DNA of 64,000 nt from JBCCFC01 sp965213595 (GTDB lineage: Bacteria > Chloroflexota > Anaerolineae > Caldilineales > Caldilineaceae). The notes below the pieces were generated by a model, which was given only the letters and a program-made list of their open reading frames with translations, did not search any database and was not told where the DNA came from. Where the stretch lies: assembly GCA_965213595.1 (NCBI GenBank), contig CBDBZO010000006.1, forward strand, positions 310,001 to 374,000, read 5' to 3'. Shown in pieces: positions 40,808 to 50,077 of this stretch (positions are counted from its first letter, which is position 1; each line of letters begins with the position of its first letter). The position numbers were made by a program, and so were the translations under genes.

Positions 40808-43087
40808 ATGAGAAGAGATGAATCGGCAGTGTGTACTCAGGGCCCCAGCGAGTTGGCGAAATCCCCGGCGAGGTTCGCGCGCACGCTGCTGCTCGCCCTC
40901 GTGCTGCTCGCCTTTGCCCGCGTGACGTGGCGGCTGGGCGACCGCCATCTGTGGTGGGACGAAAGCCTCACGCTCCAGCGTGCTGAATCGAGTTGGGGCG
41001 CGCTGCTGCGCGGGGCGCTGCCCATCCGCGACGGCGTCGTCGAGGTAATGAGTTTCGATCAGCATCCCTTTTTCTTTTTCCTGATTGAAGGCGTGCTGGT
41101 GCGGCTGGCCGGTGTCGATGAATTCGTGCTGCGCTTTCCTGCCGCCGCCGCCGCCACCCTGCTCGTGCCCACCGTGTGGGCGCTGGGTCGGCGGCTGTCA
41201 TCGCCGCATAAAAAAGCGCGGGGGGCGTTGCCGGGGTCAACGGCGTGGTGGGCGGCGGGCCTGGCGGCGCTCAGCCCGTTTTTTTTGCGCTACGGGCAGG
41301 AAGCAAGACCTTACACGCTGCTGGCCGCGCTGGGCTTGGTGAGCACGTATTGTTTGGTGCGGGCGTTACCTCTCCCCAACGATATGGGCAATGTTCACGA
41401 CGAAAGCACGAGTCAACCAGACCCACCCGCCAACGGCCCCTCCCCCCGCTGGGGGGCGGCTGGGAGGGGGTGGCGAGTTGGTTACCTGCTCACCCTCGCC
41501 GCCTTCCTCACGACGCACTACTACGCCGTCCTACTGCTGCCCGTCCACGCGCTGCTGATCGGCGCGGGGGCGCTGGCCGTAAATTTGACGCGGCGCAGTC
41601 GCCGAAGAATTCTCGCCGCGGCGTTGACCGTGTTGGGGCTGGGCGCGCTGATTGGCGGCGGGGCGGCTTGGAGCATCCTGGCGCGCGGCGGCGGCAGTAA
41701 TTTCTTCTCGACCCCGCCCTTCATCCTCCTACGCGACATTCTCAACGCCCTGAGCCTCGGCCCGCGGGCGGATGTGGGCAACTCGTGGCTGTGGGCGCTG
41801 GACTTGCTCTTTGCCATGGTCGCGAGTTGGGGCGCGGTGTGGGGGCTGCGGCAGCGCAAATTTCTGGTGCGCGGCGGCTGGCTGCCGCTGGCGATGGTCG
41901 CCCTGCCGGTGGCGGCGCTGCTGATGGTGGGGCTGGTGCGGCCGGCCTACATGAACGCGCGCCACCTCGCCGTGATTGGCGGCGGCTGGCTGCTGGGGTT
42001 GGGCGCGGGGCTGGGCGCGCTGTGGCGCTGGCGGCGACCGTTCACCCGCATCGCAACCGTTGCGCTGGCAACGCTGCTCTTCGGCGGCAGCCTCTACGGC
42101 AATTGGCGGCTGCACGCCACGACCTTTGCCCAGGGCGCGGCGCGCGCCGACTGCGTGGGCTGCACCGTCGACAACGACGACTTCTCGTCGCTGGCCGAGC
42201 ACCTGCGCGATCGGCTGCTGCCCGGCGATCTCGTGCTGCTCGACCCGCCCTTTGCGCGCCCTCTGTTTGAGTATTACCTGCCGCTGACCCTGGTGGACGA
42301 GGCGGATATCTACGCCGTGCCCATGCTCGATTTCCCCAAGGGCAATGCGGACTGGAGCGACACGCGCGATCTCGTCGACGCCCAGCGGCTCACACACCCG
42401 CGCGCGTGGCGCATCGAGTCCGACACCTACGGCTTCATGGATCCGGACGACCGCGTGCAGGAAATTCTACACGAGCGTCTCTTTCTCATACAGGAAATCC
42501 AGTTCGACAGCGACTCCGCGCTGCGGGCCGAGCTCTATCTCGCCGAGCCACCCGTCTACAACAAGCCGGTGGACGTGGCGGCGCGCGGCGGTCGCCCCGT
42601 GAACGTCGTCTTTGGCGACGCGCAGTCGAGCGGGCTGCGGCTGCTGGGCTACGACATCGATGCACCGTTAACCACCTCCAGCGCGCTGCCGGTTACCCTC
42701 TACTGGCAGAAAATCACGCCAAGCGGCGAGCAGGACGGCACGCGGCTCAAGTACGTGTTGCGCCTGGAGGAGGCGCTGCCGAACGGAGAGGTGAAGCTGC
42801 TTGCCCAGGCCGAGCGCGAGCCCTACGAGGGGTTTGCGTCGATCTCGATGGATTTGTGGCATCCCGACCAGACCATCATCGAGTATGCGGCGCTGCCGCC
42901 CGAAAGCAGCGACGGCAACGAGGTTGACTGGGGCAGCGTGGACTGGTCACGCACACAGATGACGCTTTCAGTGTATGACCCCGCCTCGCTGGTCGGGCTG
43001 CCGGTGGCTGAAGTCGTGGGCGAGGGGGTCGAGTCGGCGGGCGGGGGGGTGAGATTGCCAGCGGGAGGGTTGGTCAATGAGCCTTAG
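40808..43087 (+). CDS. giant membrane glycosyltransferase (GT39/ArnT-like), with repeat-encoded loop
   Basis: 759 residues. After the first helix comes DRHLWWDESLTLQRA, the acidic first-loop motif of GT-C (PMT/ArnT-like) enzymes that use polyprenyl-phosphate sugars. About ten helices follow to residue 440, then a 300-residue periplasmic region ending in a beta-rich domain (PVTLYWQKITPSGEQ, LRLEEALPNGEV). Residues about 203-226 (SQPDPPANGPSPRWGAAGRG) are encoded by a C/G-rich palindromic repeat inserted in frame between two helices. The stop overlaps the next gene by 11 bases, so the two are coupled and probably act in the same glycan process. Confidence 0.8.
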   Translation: MRRDESAVCTQGPSELAKSPARFARTLLLALVLLAFARVTWRLGDRHLWWDESLTLQRAESSWGALLRGALPIRDGVVEVMSFDQHPFFFFLIEGVLVRLAGVDEFVLRFPAAAAATLLVPTVWALGRRLSSPHKKARGALPGSTAWWAAGLAALSPFFLRYGQEARPYTLLAALGLVSTYCLVRALPLPNDMGNVHDESTSQPDPPANGPSPRWGAAGRGWRVGYLLTLAAFLTTHYYAVLLLPVHALLIGAGALAVNLTRRSRRRILAAALTVLGLGALIGGGAAWSILARGGGSNFFSTPPFILLRDILNALSLGPRADVGNSWLWALDLLFAMVASWGAVWGLRQRKFLVRGGWLPLAMVALPVAALLMVGLVRPAYMNARHLAVIGGGWLLGLGAGLGALWRWRRPFTRIATVALATLLFGGSLYGNWRLHATTFAQGAARADCVGCTVDNDDFSSLAEHLRDRLLPGDLVLLDPPFARPLFEYYLPLTLVDEADIYAVPMLDFPKGNADWSDTRDLVDAQRLTHPRAWRIESDTYGFMDPDDRVQEILHERLFLIQEIQFDSDSALRAELYLAEPPVYNKPVDVAARGGRPVNVVFGDAQSSGLRLLGYDIDAPLTTSSALPVTLYWQKITPSGEQDGTRLKYVLRLEEALPNGEVKLLAQAEREPYEGFASISMDLWHPDQTIIEYAALPPESSDGNEVDWGSVDWSRTQMTLSVYDPASLVGLPVAEVVGEGVESAGGGVRLPAGGLVNEP
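41414..41486 (+). repeat. palindromic repeat inside a coding sequence
   Basis: CAACCAGACCCACC at the left and GGTGGCGAGTTGGTT at the right are imperfect inverted ends, enclosing CCCCTCCCCCC and GGGGGG...GGGAGGGGG arms. The length preserves the frame and encodes a Pro/Gly/Arg-rich loop. Confidence 0.7.
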
Positions 43088-45500
43088 TCGACGCGACGGC
43101 ATCGCCGCGGCCATCATTGCGACCTTCGTGCTCGTTGGCCTCTGGTTTAGCCTGACCGTGCCGCCCTTTGAAACACCGGACGAGCTCTATCACTACGGCT
43201 ACGCGCGCCACGTGGCGCAGGGCAACGGCCTGCCCGTGATCGACCCGGCGGTCGAAGAAGATGAAGCCACGCCCTGGGCGCACGAGGGCGGGCAAGCACC
43301 GCTCTACTACCTGCTCGTCGGCGCGCTCACCGCGGGCATCGACCAAAGCGATTTCGGCGCCATCCGCACCATCAACCCGCGCGCCAACCTCGGCGATCCG
43401 CTCTTTCCCGGCAACAAAAATTTCCTGCTCTACAGCAGCGCCGACTGGCCGCTACGCGGCGTCAACCTTGCGCTGCACGCCGGGCGCTGGCTCTCGCTGG
43501 CGCTGGCGGCAGGCACGCTGCTGCTCGTCTACCGGCTGGCCGTGCTGGCCTTTTCGGGGTCGGCGACGCTGCCGCTTTTGGCGCTGGCGCTGGTGGCGAG
43601 CCTGCCGCAGTTCGTCTTTATCAGCGCCTCGCTAAGCAACGACAACGCGGTGATTTTTACGAGCACGGCGGCGGTGTGGTGGCTGGCGAACCTCTCCCCC
43701 CGGCCCCCTCTCCTCCCAGGAGAGGGAGGGTCTCTACCCGGTCGGCTTGGGGATTGGCGTTCGCTGCGGGTGAATTGGCGTTGGCTGGTGCTGGGCGTGC
43801 TGCTGGGCTTGGCGGCGTTGAGTAAGCTGCAGGGGCTGGGCGTCCTGCTGCTGGCGGGGCTGGTGATTTTGTGGCTGGCGTGGCTGTCGCGCGACTGGCG
43901 GCTGCTGGGGCGGGCGGCGCTGTGGACGGGCGCGCCCGTGCTGGCGATTGCGGGCTGGTGGTACGTTCGCAACCTCCTGCTCTACGGCGATCCGCTCGGC
44001 GCAAGCGACCTGCTCGCCATCGAAGGGCTGCGCGACGGCTCCTTCTTCAGCGGCGACTTCAGCGGCGAGCTGCGCGGGCTGCGCTACTCGTTCTGGGGCC
44101 TCTTTGGCTGGTTCAACCTGCCGCTCCCCCGCGCCACCTACTGGCTCTTTGATGCGGCGACGCTGCTAATCGCCAGCGGCCTGCTCCTCTTTCTTTTACA
44201 AAGCGTAACGGGCAAGCCAAAACGGCCGCAAACAAACAAAGCGCCCCCCTGCCCCCGCGCCCCCCTGCCCCCCATCCTAATCTTGCTCGCCTCGTGGCTG
44301 CTGATCCTCTTCGCCATGCTCACCTACTGGCTCAGCGGGGCGATCAGCAGCCAGGGGCGGCTGCTCTTTCCGGGGCTGGCGGCCTTTGGCGCATTGGCCG
44401 CACTCGGCCTGGCGACATGGGCCGCGCTGCTGCCGCGCCCCTGGCGCACGCTTGCGCCGTGGGCGCTGCCGACGCTGCTGGCCGGCTGCACGATCTTTGC
44501 TGTGGGCTGGCTGATTCCGCGCGCCTACGCCGCCAGTCCACCCATCGGCGACAGCGCGGCGGCGCTGCCCGAAAGCGCGTCAACCGTCGATTTTCGCTTT
44601 GGCCCAGCCGAGGGGAACGTGCTCGAACTAGTCGCCCTCGATCTACCGAGCGGCGACAGGCGCTTTGCCGTAGGCGAACGCGTGCCGGTAACGCTCTACC
44701 TGCGCGCGCCGGAGCGTGTGGACGAAGATTACCAGCTTTTCATCCAGCTGCTGGACGAGCGCGGCGTCGAAGTCGCCAATCTGACGACGCATCCCGGCTG
44801 GGGCACAAATCCCACGTCGCTGTGGGAGCCGGGCGCGATTTACGCCGATTCGTATCCCGTGCTGGTCGCCGGCCCGCTCGACGGCGAGCCGCTGGAGACG
44901 CCGCTGCTGGCCAGAGTCTACGTCGGCTTCTTTGATCCGGCCACGGAGGAGACCGGTCGGCTGGCGCTGCCGGTTTACGATGCAGGGGGGGACGCTTTGG
45001 AGGCGGGGATTGCGGGGGAGGTGGTGGTCACGCCGCCGGGTTGGCCAGCGGGTGCGGCAAGCGTCGCAGGCGAAAATTTAACGGGCAGCGGCGTCCGCTT
45101 TGGCGACGCCATTGTCCTTGCGAGCCACGACATCGCGCCGGCAACCGTGCGCGCGGGCAATTCAATCACGGCGACGCTGCTTTGGGAAGCCGTTGGCCAG
45201 CCCCCGGTGAATTACACGGCCTCGGTGCAGGTGCTAGGCGCAGAGGGTGATCCAGTCGCCCAGTTTGATCAACTGCCCGCGCCGCAATTTCCCACGAGCC
45301 TGTGGCGGGCGGGCGACCAGCTGTTGAGCGAGATAGGCGTCTCGCTGCCCGAAGCGTTGCCGTCGGGCGAATACGGCGTCTGGGTAGCGCTCTACGAACG
45401 AATTTCAGACGAATCCCTGCCGCGCGCACCCGTGCTCGAGGCGGGGGAGTTGGCCACCGCGAATGAGCAGGTGCAAGTTGGCCGGATCACCGTGCGCTGA
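43077..45500 (+). CDS. giant membrane glycosyltransferase-like protein (DUF2142/GT-C), with repeat-encoded loop
   Basis: 807 residues. The early acidic loop motif is TVPPFETPDELYHYGYARHVA, followed by EGGQAPLYYLL, which is characteristic of DUF2142/GT-C proteins. About eleven helices extend to residue 490. Two periplasmic beta domains follow (DLPSGDRRFAVGERVPVTLYLR; ATLLWEAVGQPPVNYTASVQVLG), similar to the C-terminal domain of the preceding protein. Residues about 206-222 (PRPPLLPGEGGSLPGR) are encoded by a palindromic repeat at 43695-43735, and a C-rich microrepeat near 44245 encodes another Pro-rich loop. Coupled to the upstream gene. Confidence 0.78.
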   Translation: MSLSRRDGIAAAIIATFVLVGLWFSLTVPPFETPDELYHYGYARHVAQGNGLPVIDPAVEEDEATPWAHEGGQAPLYYLLVGALTAGIDQSDFGAIRTINPRANLGDPLFPGNKNFLLYSSADWPLRGVNLALHAGRWLSLALAAGTLLLVYRLAVLAFSGSATLPLLALALVASLPQFVFISASLSNDNAVIFTSTAAVWWLANLSPRPPLLPGEGGSLPGRLGDWRSLRVNWRWLVLGVLLGLAALSKLQGLGVLLLAGLVILWLAWLSRDWRLLGRAALWTGAPVLAIAGWWYVRNLLLYGDPLGASDLLAIEGLRDGSFFSGDFSGELRGLRYSFWGLFGWFNLPLPRATYWLFDAATLLIASGLLLFLLQSVTGKPKRPQTNKAPPCPRAPLPPILILLASWLLILFAMLTYWLSGAISSQGRLLFPGLAAFGALAALGLATWAALLPRPWRTLAPWALPTLLAGCTIFAVGWLIPRAYAASPPIGDSAAALPESASTVDFRFGPAEGNVLELVALDLPSGDRRFAVGERVPVTLYLRAPERVDEDYQLFIQLLDERGVEVANLTTHPGWGTNPTSLWEPGAIYADSYPVLVAGPLDGEPLETPLLARVYVGFFDPATEETGRLALPVYDAGGDALEAGIAGEVVVTPPGWPAGAASVAGENLTGSGVRFGDAIVLASHDIAPATVRAGNSITATLLWEAVGQPPVNYTASVQVLGAEGDPVAQFDQLPAPQFPTSLWRAGDQLLSEIGVSLPEALPSGEYGVWVALYERISDESLPRAPVLEAGELATANEQVQVGRITVR
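43695..43735 (+). repeat. palindromic repeat inside a coding sequence
   Basis: CCCTCTCCT (43706-43714), CCC, AGGAGAGGG (43718-43726), flanked by CTCTCCCCCCGGCC on the left. This is the same hairpin type as in the intergenic repeats at 2463 and 45570. It encodes a Pro/Gly loop between helices without breaking the frame. Confidence 0.75.
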
Positions 45501-45526
45501 AGAAGATGGCGAGGCGAGGGAGGCTT

Positions 45527-45927
45527 TGGGGTCCGTTGCCGTCTGTTGCTTGGCCCTCACCCCCAGCCCCTCTCCCAGGATGGGCTTAGCTTACCCACAA
45601 GTCGCCACCGAGGCTCAGCGCACCAAGGGCCAGGCAAAACCCCACCCCCAACCCCCTCCCCGCCAGCAAGGAGGGGGCTTCTGTTGACTCGTTAACTTGG
45701 TGGCTCTTTTCTGAGATCGCCCGCTCGATCAACAAAGAGAGACAGTCCCATCGCGACCATCTCATCAACCAGTCACCCTTCCCCTGCTCGCGGGGGAAGG
45801 GCCGGGGATGGGGGTCCTTCTCTGCCCTCCCCCCCTTCGCCATCCTCCTCTATTTGTGGGCAAAGGTAAGCTCATCCTGCGAGAGGGGAGCAGAAAGCGC
45901 CCTTCACCCCCGCGGGGGGAAGGGCTT
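45527..45927. repeat. cluster of C/G-rich dispersed repeats
   Basis: The 448-base gap 45501-45948 holds GGTCCGTTGCCG and GGCCCTCACCCCCAGCC (TAGGTTCCGTTGAC family, from 45529), a second copy of CCCCACCCCCAACC near 45642 with GGAGGGGG, and CCCTTCCCC/GGGGAAGGG near 45776-45800. No gene was seen. Confidence 0.65.
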
Positions 45928-45948
45928 TGGAATCGTCCCACTCCCTGC

Positions 45949-48072
45949 TCAGCGCATGATCATGGGTAAGCGCACGCTTGTCCGCGGCGCTGGCGGCTGC
46001 GCCGGCCCCAGCGTAATCGTGATCTGCCGCCCACTGGCGGCGAGCTCGGTGGAAACGGTCTGCACGAGATCAGCCGCGGCGTCATCCCCGCTGTCCTCCC
46101 CATTATTCTCCGCGCGAACGGTGATGAGGTAATCGCCCAGAAAGCCACGCGTGGTTAGCCGGCCCTCGCCGTCGGTGCGGCCCCGTTCATCCGTCCACCA
46201 CTGGTCGAAGACGAGATCGATGTACGCCTCGCCGGACGGCTTGAGCGACCAGTCGTCGCGGTAGAGCGGCGCGTCGCCGAGCCAGTGTTGGCCGTCCCAA
46301 AAGCCCCACAGGTGGAAGCCCGTCACGGCGGGGTGGCTAAAGCTGACGGTGAGAAAATCGCGCAGGTAGTCCGCCGCCACGGCTTCGCGGCGGGCCAGCG
46401 CCGCCGGGTCGTCGATCGCTTCGCCAGCCAGCTCATTCCCCGCCAGCTCGATATCGTACTCGGTGATCACAAGCGGCTGGCCGTGGCGAGCGAATTCATC
46501 CAGCACGGCCAAGATGCGTTCGGGTGCGCTGAGCGGGTAGCTCATGTGGCTTTGAAAGCCGATGCCGCCGAGCGGCGCATCCCGTGCATCGAGCAGCTCG
46601 ATGAGATCGTGGTAAGCATTCTGCTGGCCCACCAGCAGCCCGCCCTCGCTCAAGATGCCGTAATCGTTGAGAAAGAGGCGGGCGGCGGGGTCGCTCTGCT
46701 GGGCCAGCGCAAACCAGTCGGCGTAAATTTCGTCGCCGCTGGGAAAGGTTGGCCCGATAAAGAGATTCGCCAGCTCGCGCTCCAGCCGCGGCTCGTTGAT
46801 CACATCCCACTCGAAGAGCGCACCGTGCAGCGATTCGTGCCCCAGCGTCTCCGCGATGCGCCCGCGCACCCTGGCTTCCACGTAGGCCAGATCGTCGCGC
46901 CGAGCAAAGAGATCGGCGGGCAGTTCGTCCCAGCTGCCCCAGAGCAGGTTGTGCCCGCGCACGCGCAGCCCCTGCGCGCGCAGCCACGCCAGCGCACCAG
47001 CGGTGTCCGCCTGGGTCGTCCAGTCGTCGGCCTCCCACGTCGTCCACTTGAGACCGTTCTCGATAATGGCCACGTTAAAGCCGTGGCCGCGCCCGTCGAG
47101 ATCGAGCAGGCGCTGGCGATAGAGCGCGCGGTCGGCCTCGCCCAGCAGCGGCGTCTCCTGCAGCGCGTTGACGCGGACGGCCGTGCCAAAGCCAAAGGCG
47201 TGTCGCTGCATCGCCACGTGGACGTCGGCGTTGGGCACGGGCCAACCCGCGGCGTCCACCACGTGCACGGTCAGATCGGCCTGGCGCACCGCTTGGATTT
47301 GCTGCTGAGCGGCGGCGCGCCACGGCGCGTCGCTGGCCTGGCCGGGGTAGCGATCACGGCCCGTCTGCGGCAGATCGGCGAGCGGGCCTTCGTAGCGCAG
47401 CAGGGCCAGGCCGCCAATGTCGAGCGTCTGGGCTTGGGCGGCCAGCGCCCAGGCGATTTGCACGCCATTGCTGGCAGTGGCCCCATCCGCGGCGGCGGGC
47501 AGGGTGGTGCGCAGCCAAATTTGCTGCCAGTCGGCCGTGGGCACGATCCACTCGGAGAGCGAAGCGTGGTACGTCTCGCGATCTTCGAGCCGCACGCGCA
47601 GCGCGCCGCCCCCCGCCTCGGCCGCCACGCTGCGCACCCAAAAGGTCAGCAGCAGCGCCGCGCCCGGCTCGATTTCATCCGCCGCCTCGCCCGCCCGCTC
47701 CCCCGCTTGCTCGCTCACTACATCAATGGCCGCGCCGCTGTCCCAAACTAGCGGCAGCGCTTCGTCCACCCGCACGCGCACGGCGCGCTCAAAGGGCTGA
47801 TCGGCGACGGCTATCTCCTGCCGAGCCGCGTTGTAGACGTAGAGCGCCGACAGCGTCGCCGCTTCGTCCGCCGGCAGCAGCCAGCCGCTGTCGCGCTCGA
47901 TCTGCGGCAGGCCGTGCTGGCTGGCGAGCGTCTCGAGCAGCCAGTCGTGGTAGCTCCCCGCGCCGCGAAGATCAGTTGGTTGGGCAACGACGCTTTTGGA
48001 TGAGCCTTGGATTGAAAGGAGCGCGGTCAGCAAGGCGAGGCAAAGAATGCGGATGGTGGGGGAAATTGGCAT
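45949..48072 (-). CDS. secreted endo-1,4-beta-xylanase, GH10
   Basis: 707 residues. Signal peptide (about 1-30), an N-terminal beta-sandwich region (to about 245) resembling a carbohydrate-binding module, then GH10 from about 265: RHAFGFGTAV, HNLLWGSWDELP, FEWDVINEPR with acid/base Glu427, LFLNDYGIL, GIGFQSHM, and VITEYDIEL with nucleophile Glu538. HLWGFWDGQHWLGDAPL completes the barrel. It should hydrolyse xylan or related beta-1,4-glycans outside the cell. A short beta domain follows. The protein ends VRLPMIMR, resembling a C-terminal FLPLVRR on another secreted protein here (57390-60539). Confidence 0.93.
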   Translation of the reverse strand: MPISPTIRILCLALLTALLSIQGSSKSVVAQPTDLRGAGSYHDWLLETLASQHGLPQIERDSGWLLPADEAATLSALYVYNAARQEIAVADQPFERAVRVRVDEALPLVWDSGAAIDVVSEQAGERAGEAADEIEPGAALLLTFWVRSVAAEAGGGALRVRLEDRETYHASLSEWIVPTADWQQIWLRTTLPAAADGATASNGVQIAWALAAQAQTLDIGGLALLRYEGPLADLPQTGRDRYPGQASDAPWRAAAQQQIQAVRQADLTVHVVDAAGWPVPNADVHVAMQRHAFGFGTAVRVNALQETPLLGEADRALYRQRLLDLDGRGHGFNVAIIENGLKWTTWEADDWTTQADTAGALAWLRAQGLRVRGHNLLWGSWDELPADLFARRDDLAYVEARVRGRIAETLGHESLHGALFEWDVINEPRLERELANLFIGPTFPSGDEIYADWFALAQQSDPAARLFLNDYGILSEGGLLVGQQNAYHDLIELLDARDAPLGGIGFQSHMSYPLSAPERILAVLDEFARHGQPLVITEYDIELAGNELAGEAIDDPAALARREAVAADYLRDFLTVSFSHPAVTGFHLWGFWDGQHWLGDAPLYRDDWSLKPSGEAYIDLVFDQWWTDERGRTDGEGRLTTRGFLGDYLITVRAENNGEDSGDDAAADLVQTVSTELAASGRQITITLGPAQPPAPRTSVRLPMIMR

Positions 48073-48267
48073 GTTGAAGATTGTGTAAAGTAGTTTTCGC
48101 TACGCGAGCAGATGATGATCTGAAAGTGTCCAATCGTGAAAACGCGGATAGACTGCAACGCTGGATTACAAACGATATAATGGTGAATAAAAAGCTACTG
48201 GCACGAGAGTGGATCGCCTTGCGCCGAATTTTTTAGAAATCTGAGAGCACCATATATAATCCCCAGC

Positions 48268-48296
48268 TTGCTCCCACCACGCGAACATGCTAGAAT
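48268..48296 (+). promoter_or_regulatory. promoter of toxin gene, leaderless
   Basis: TTGCTC (48268-48273), 17-base spacer, TAGAAT (48291-48296); the toxin ATG is at 48303, six bases beyond the -10. No ribosome binding site is present. The same geometry is seen at 162-174. Confidence 0.55.
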
Positions 48297-48302
48297 GCAA
48301 TC

Positions 48303-48596
48303 ATGCGAATCATCTCGAAAAAAGCCTTGCGCAAATTTTGGGAGAGCCATGCTGATGCAAAGCGTGCACTGCAAGCGTGGTTGGACGATGTCAATCGCGC
48401 TGATTGGCGGACACCACGCGATCTTCAGCAAATATATGGTGCTGACGTTGTGCTTCCAGATAATCGCGCTGTCTTTAACGTTAAAGGCAACAGATATCGA
48501 TTGATTGTGAAGATTCACTATAATCGCCGCGTGGTTTATATTCAATTTATTGGCACACACGCCGAATACGACAGGATTGATGCGCGGACAATTTAG
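48303..48596 (+). CDS. higB: HigB-type toxin (mRNA interferase)
   Basis: 97 residues. ISKKALRKFWESHADAKRALQAWLDDVNRADW, VVLPDNRAVFNVKGNRYRLIVKIHY and VYIQFIGTHAEYDRIDA are the HigB_toxin (RelE-superfamily) signature: small alpha/beta toxin that cleaves mRNA on the ribosome. Gene order toxin-antitoxin is typical of HigBA. The likely promoter gives a leaderless transcript. The antitoxin that follows contains an in-frame stop, so how the intact toxin is controlled is in question. Confidence 0.9.
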   Translation: MRIISKKALRKFWESHADAKRALQAWLDDVNRADWRTPRDLQQIYGADVVLPDNRAVFNVKGNRYRLIVKIHYNRRVVYIQFIGTHAEYDRIDARTI

Positions 48597-48608
48597 CGAG
48601 AACACCTA

Positions 48609-49007
48609 ATGCAGATCAAACCAATTCGGACGGAAGCAGATTACGAGGCCGTGTTGGCCACAATCGAGGATCTCTTTGATGCAGCGCCGGGCACGACTGA
48701 GGATGACCAGCTGGAGATTTTGGTCACGCTGGTGCCTTAGGCCTACGAACGGGTGCATTACGACTTGCCGCCGCCTGATCCCATTGACGCGCTGGAGTAT
48801 TATTTGGACAGCCGCGCTTTGACGCGCAAGGCGCTGGAACCCTATATCGGCTCGCGCGCACGCGTCTCCGAAGTTTTGAACCGCAAGCGGCCCCTCACGC
48901 TGCGCATGATTCGGCGGTTGGAAAGGGGCACTGGCATTCCCGCTTCGATTTTGATTCAGCCCTATGCAACGGAGCAGGGGCCATCCGTCGAGGCGATAGC
49001 GGCTTGA
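48609..49007 (+). pseudogene. higA: HigA-type antitoxin interrupted by an in-frame TAG
   Basis: The frame from the ATG at 48609 begins MQIKPIRTEADYEAVLATI as in HigA proteins of the COG5499 type. It hits TAG at 48738-48740, codon 44, then continues in the same frame as AYERVHYDLPPPDPIDALEYYLDS and a normal Xre helix-turn-helix (SRARVSEVLNRKRPLTLRMIRRLE). Without the stop the product would be about 132 residues, full length for the family. A GTG at 48753 could restart an 84-residue DNA-binding piece. Options are nonsense mutation, sequencing error, read-through, or a split antitoxin. Confidence 0.75.
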
Positions 49008-49032
49008 ATATGAATATAAAGTGGTTTGGAGT

Positions 49033-49929
49033 CTATTCCCCAAACCACTTTCCTTCCAATTCAAGCAGCGCGCCCCCCGTTTCCAACGCATCCAGCGCTT
49101 CGGCGACCTGCTCGTGCAGCGTGGCGGCGCGCAGGGGCATGGCGATCACATAGGGGTTGCTCTCCAGCGCCGGGCCGACGGCGACGAGCGCGTCCCCCTC
49201 GGCTGCGTACTGCGCCTGCTTGAGCGTGACGTTGTCCACCAGCGCCGCGTCGACCGCTTCCCCGCCCGCGGCTGCGCCCGCCCGCAGCGCGTCGACCACC
49301 TCGACAGGCGTTTGCAGCGGCACGAGCGTTAGCGCATAGCCCTCGCGCTGAAGCTGCCGCCCAATCAGGTCGCCCGTGCTGCCCCACTCCACGGCGACCC
49401 TTTGACGCTGCCCAGAGCGCGCCTGGTCTTCCCCGCTCTGTAAATCTTCCACCGTCTCCATCTCGCTGCCCGCGCGCACGGCCAGCCGAATGCCCGCCTC
49501 AAAGTAAGGCCGCGAGTAGGCGACGTTGCGCGTCATGCGCTCGTCAAAGGGCAGGGCGCTGACGACGCTGTCCACGCGGCCCGCCTGTAGCGCATCGAGC
49601 AGCCCGTCGAAGCCGATGGGCACCAGCTCGACATCGAGGCCCCACGATGTGGCGATAGCCTGGGCGAGCTCGGCGTCCAGGCCGACGATTTGGCCGTCGG
49701 CATCGAGCATCTCGAAGGGCGGGAAGCTGGGGTCGATGCCGACGCGCCACGTGCCGCGCGTCTGCATGGCCTGCCAGGTGGCGTCGCGGCGGGGGAGGAG
49801 GTCGCCGAGGAGAGGCGTGTCGCGTAGAAGAAAGAGCAGGGTAGCCAGGGCGATGAGCAGCAGAACAGCCAGCCCAACCTTCCGCCGCTGGCGACTCACT
49901 GCGACCCGCGCTGCTGTCCAGTTGTTCAT
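49033..49929 (-). CDS. amino-acid-type solute-binding protein (SBP_bac_3), orphan
   Basis: 298 residues. An N-terminal helix (VGLAVLLLIALATLLFLL, about 18-36) without a lipobox suggests an uncleaved anchor. The periplasmic domain reads TWRVGIDPSFPPFEMLDADGQIVGLDAELAQAI, VPIGFDGLLDALQAGRVDSVVSALPFDERMTRNVAYSRPYFEAG. This is the family 3 amino-acid-binding fold. No permease or ATPase gene is adjacent, so it may feed a distant transporter or act as a sensor. It is followed downstream by the HigA remnant on the other strand. Confidence 0.85.
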   Translation of the reverse strand: MNNWTAARVAVSRQRRKVGLAVLLLIALATLLFLLRDTPLLGDLLPRRDATWQAMQTRGTWRVGIDPSFPPFEMLDADGQIVGLDAELAQAIATSWGLDVELVPIGFDGLLDALQAGRVDSVVSALPFDERMTRNVAYSRPYFEAGIRLAVRAGSEMETVEDLQSGEDQARSGQRQRVAVEWGSTGDLIGRQLQREGYALTLVPLQTPVEVVDALRAGAAAGGEAVDAALVDNVTLKQAQYAAEGDALVAVGPALESNPYVIAMPLRAATLHEQVAEALDALETGGALLELEGKWFGE

Positions 49930-50029
49930 GGGATCCGGATTGACGTTTTGTAAAAATCGCGGCCGGGTCGCACCGCCGTGTGTGGTGGTGCAATCGCTGC
50001 CCGCCGCACTGGGTAATTCCTTGCCTCGC

Positions 50030-50070
50030 CTCGTCGACCCGTTCGCACGAGGGCGGCGAACTCCGCGGGC
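50030..50070. repeat. repeat, GTTCGCACG family
   Basis: GACCCGTTCGCACGAGGGCG then GCGAACTCCGCGG. Matches the complement of the word GGAGT..GCACGCCC..CGTGCGAACGGGTC found at 14711-14902. It is just downstream of the stop of the large kinase gene. Confidence 0.55.
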
Positions 50071-50077
50071 TGGCTAC

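Noticed and set aside
39800..41065. 421-codon minus-strand frame across the MBL gene and GT-C gene start
   Set aside because: It is in a different frame from the MBL gene with its zinc motifs and shows no family signal.
45527..45927. Possible CRISPR array because of repeated C-rich words
   Set aside because: Spacing is irregular, units are internally palindromic and differ in length; no spacers and no cas genes.
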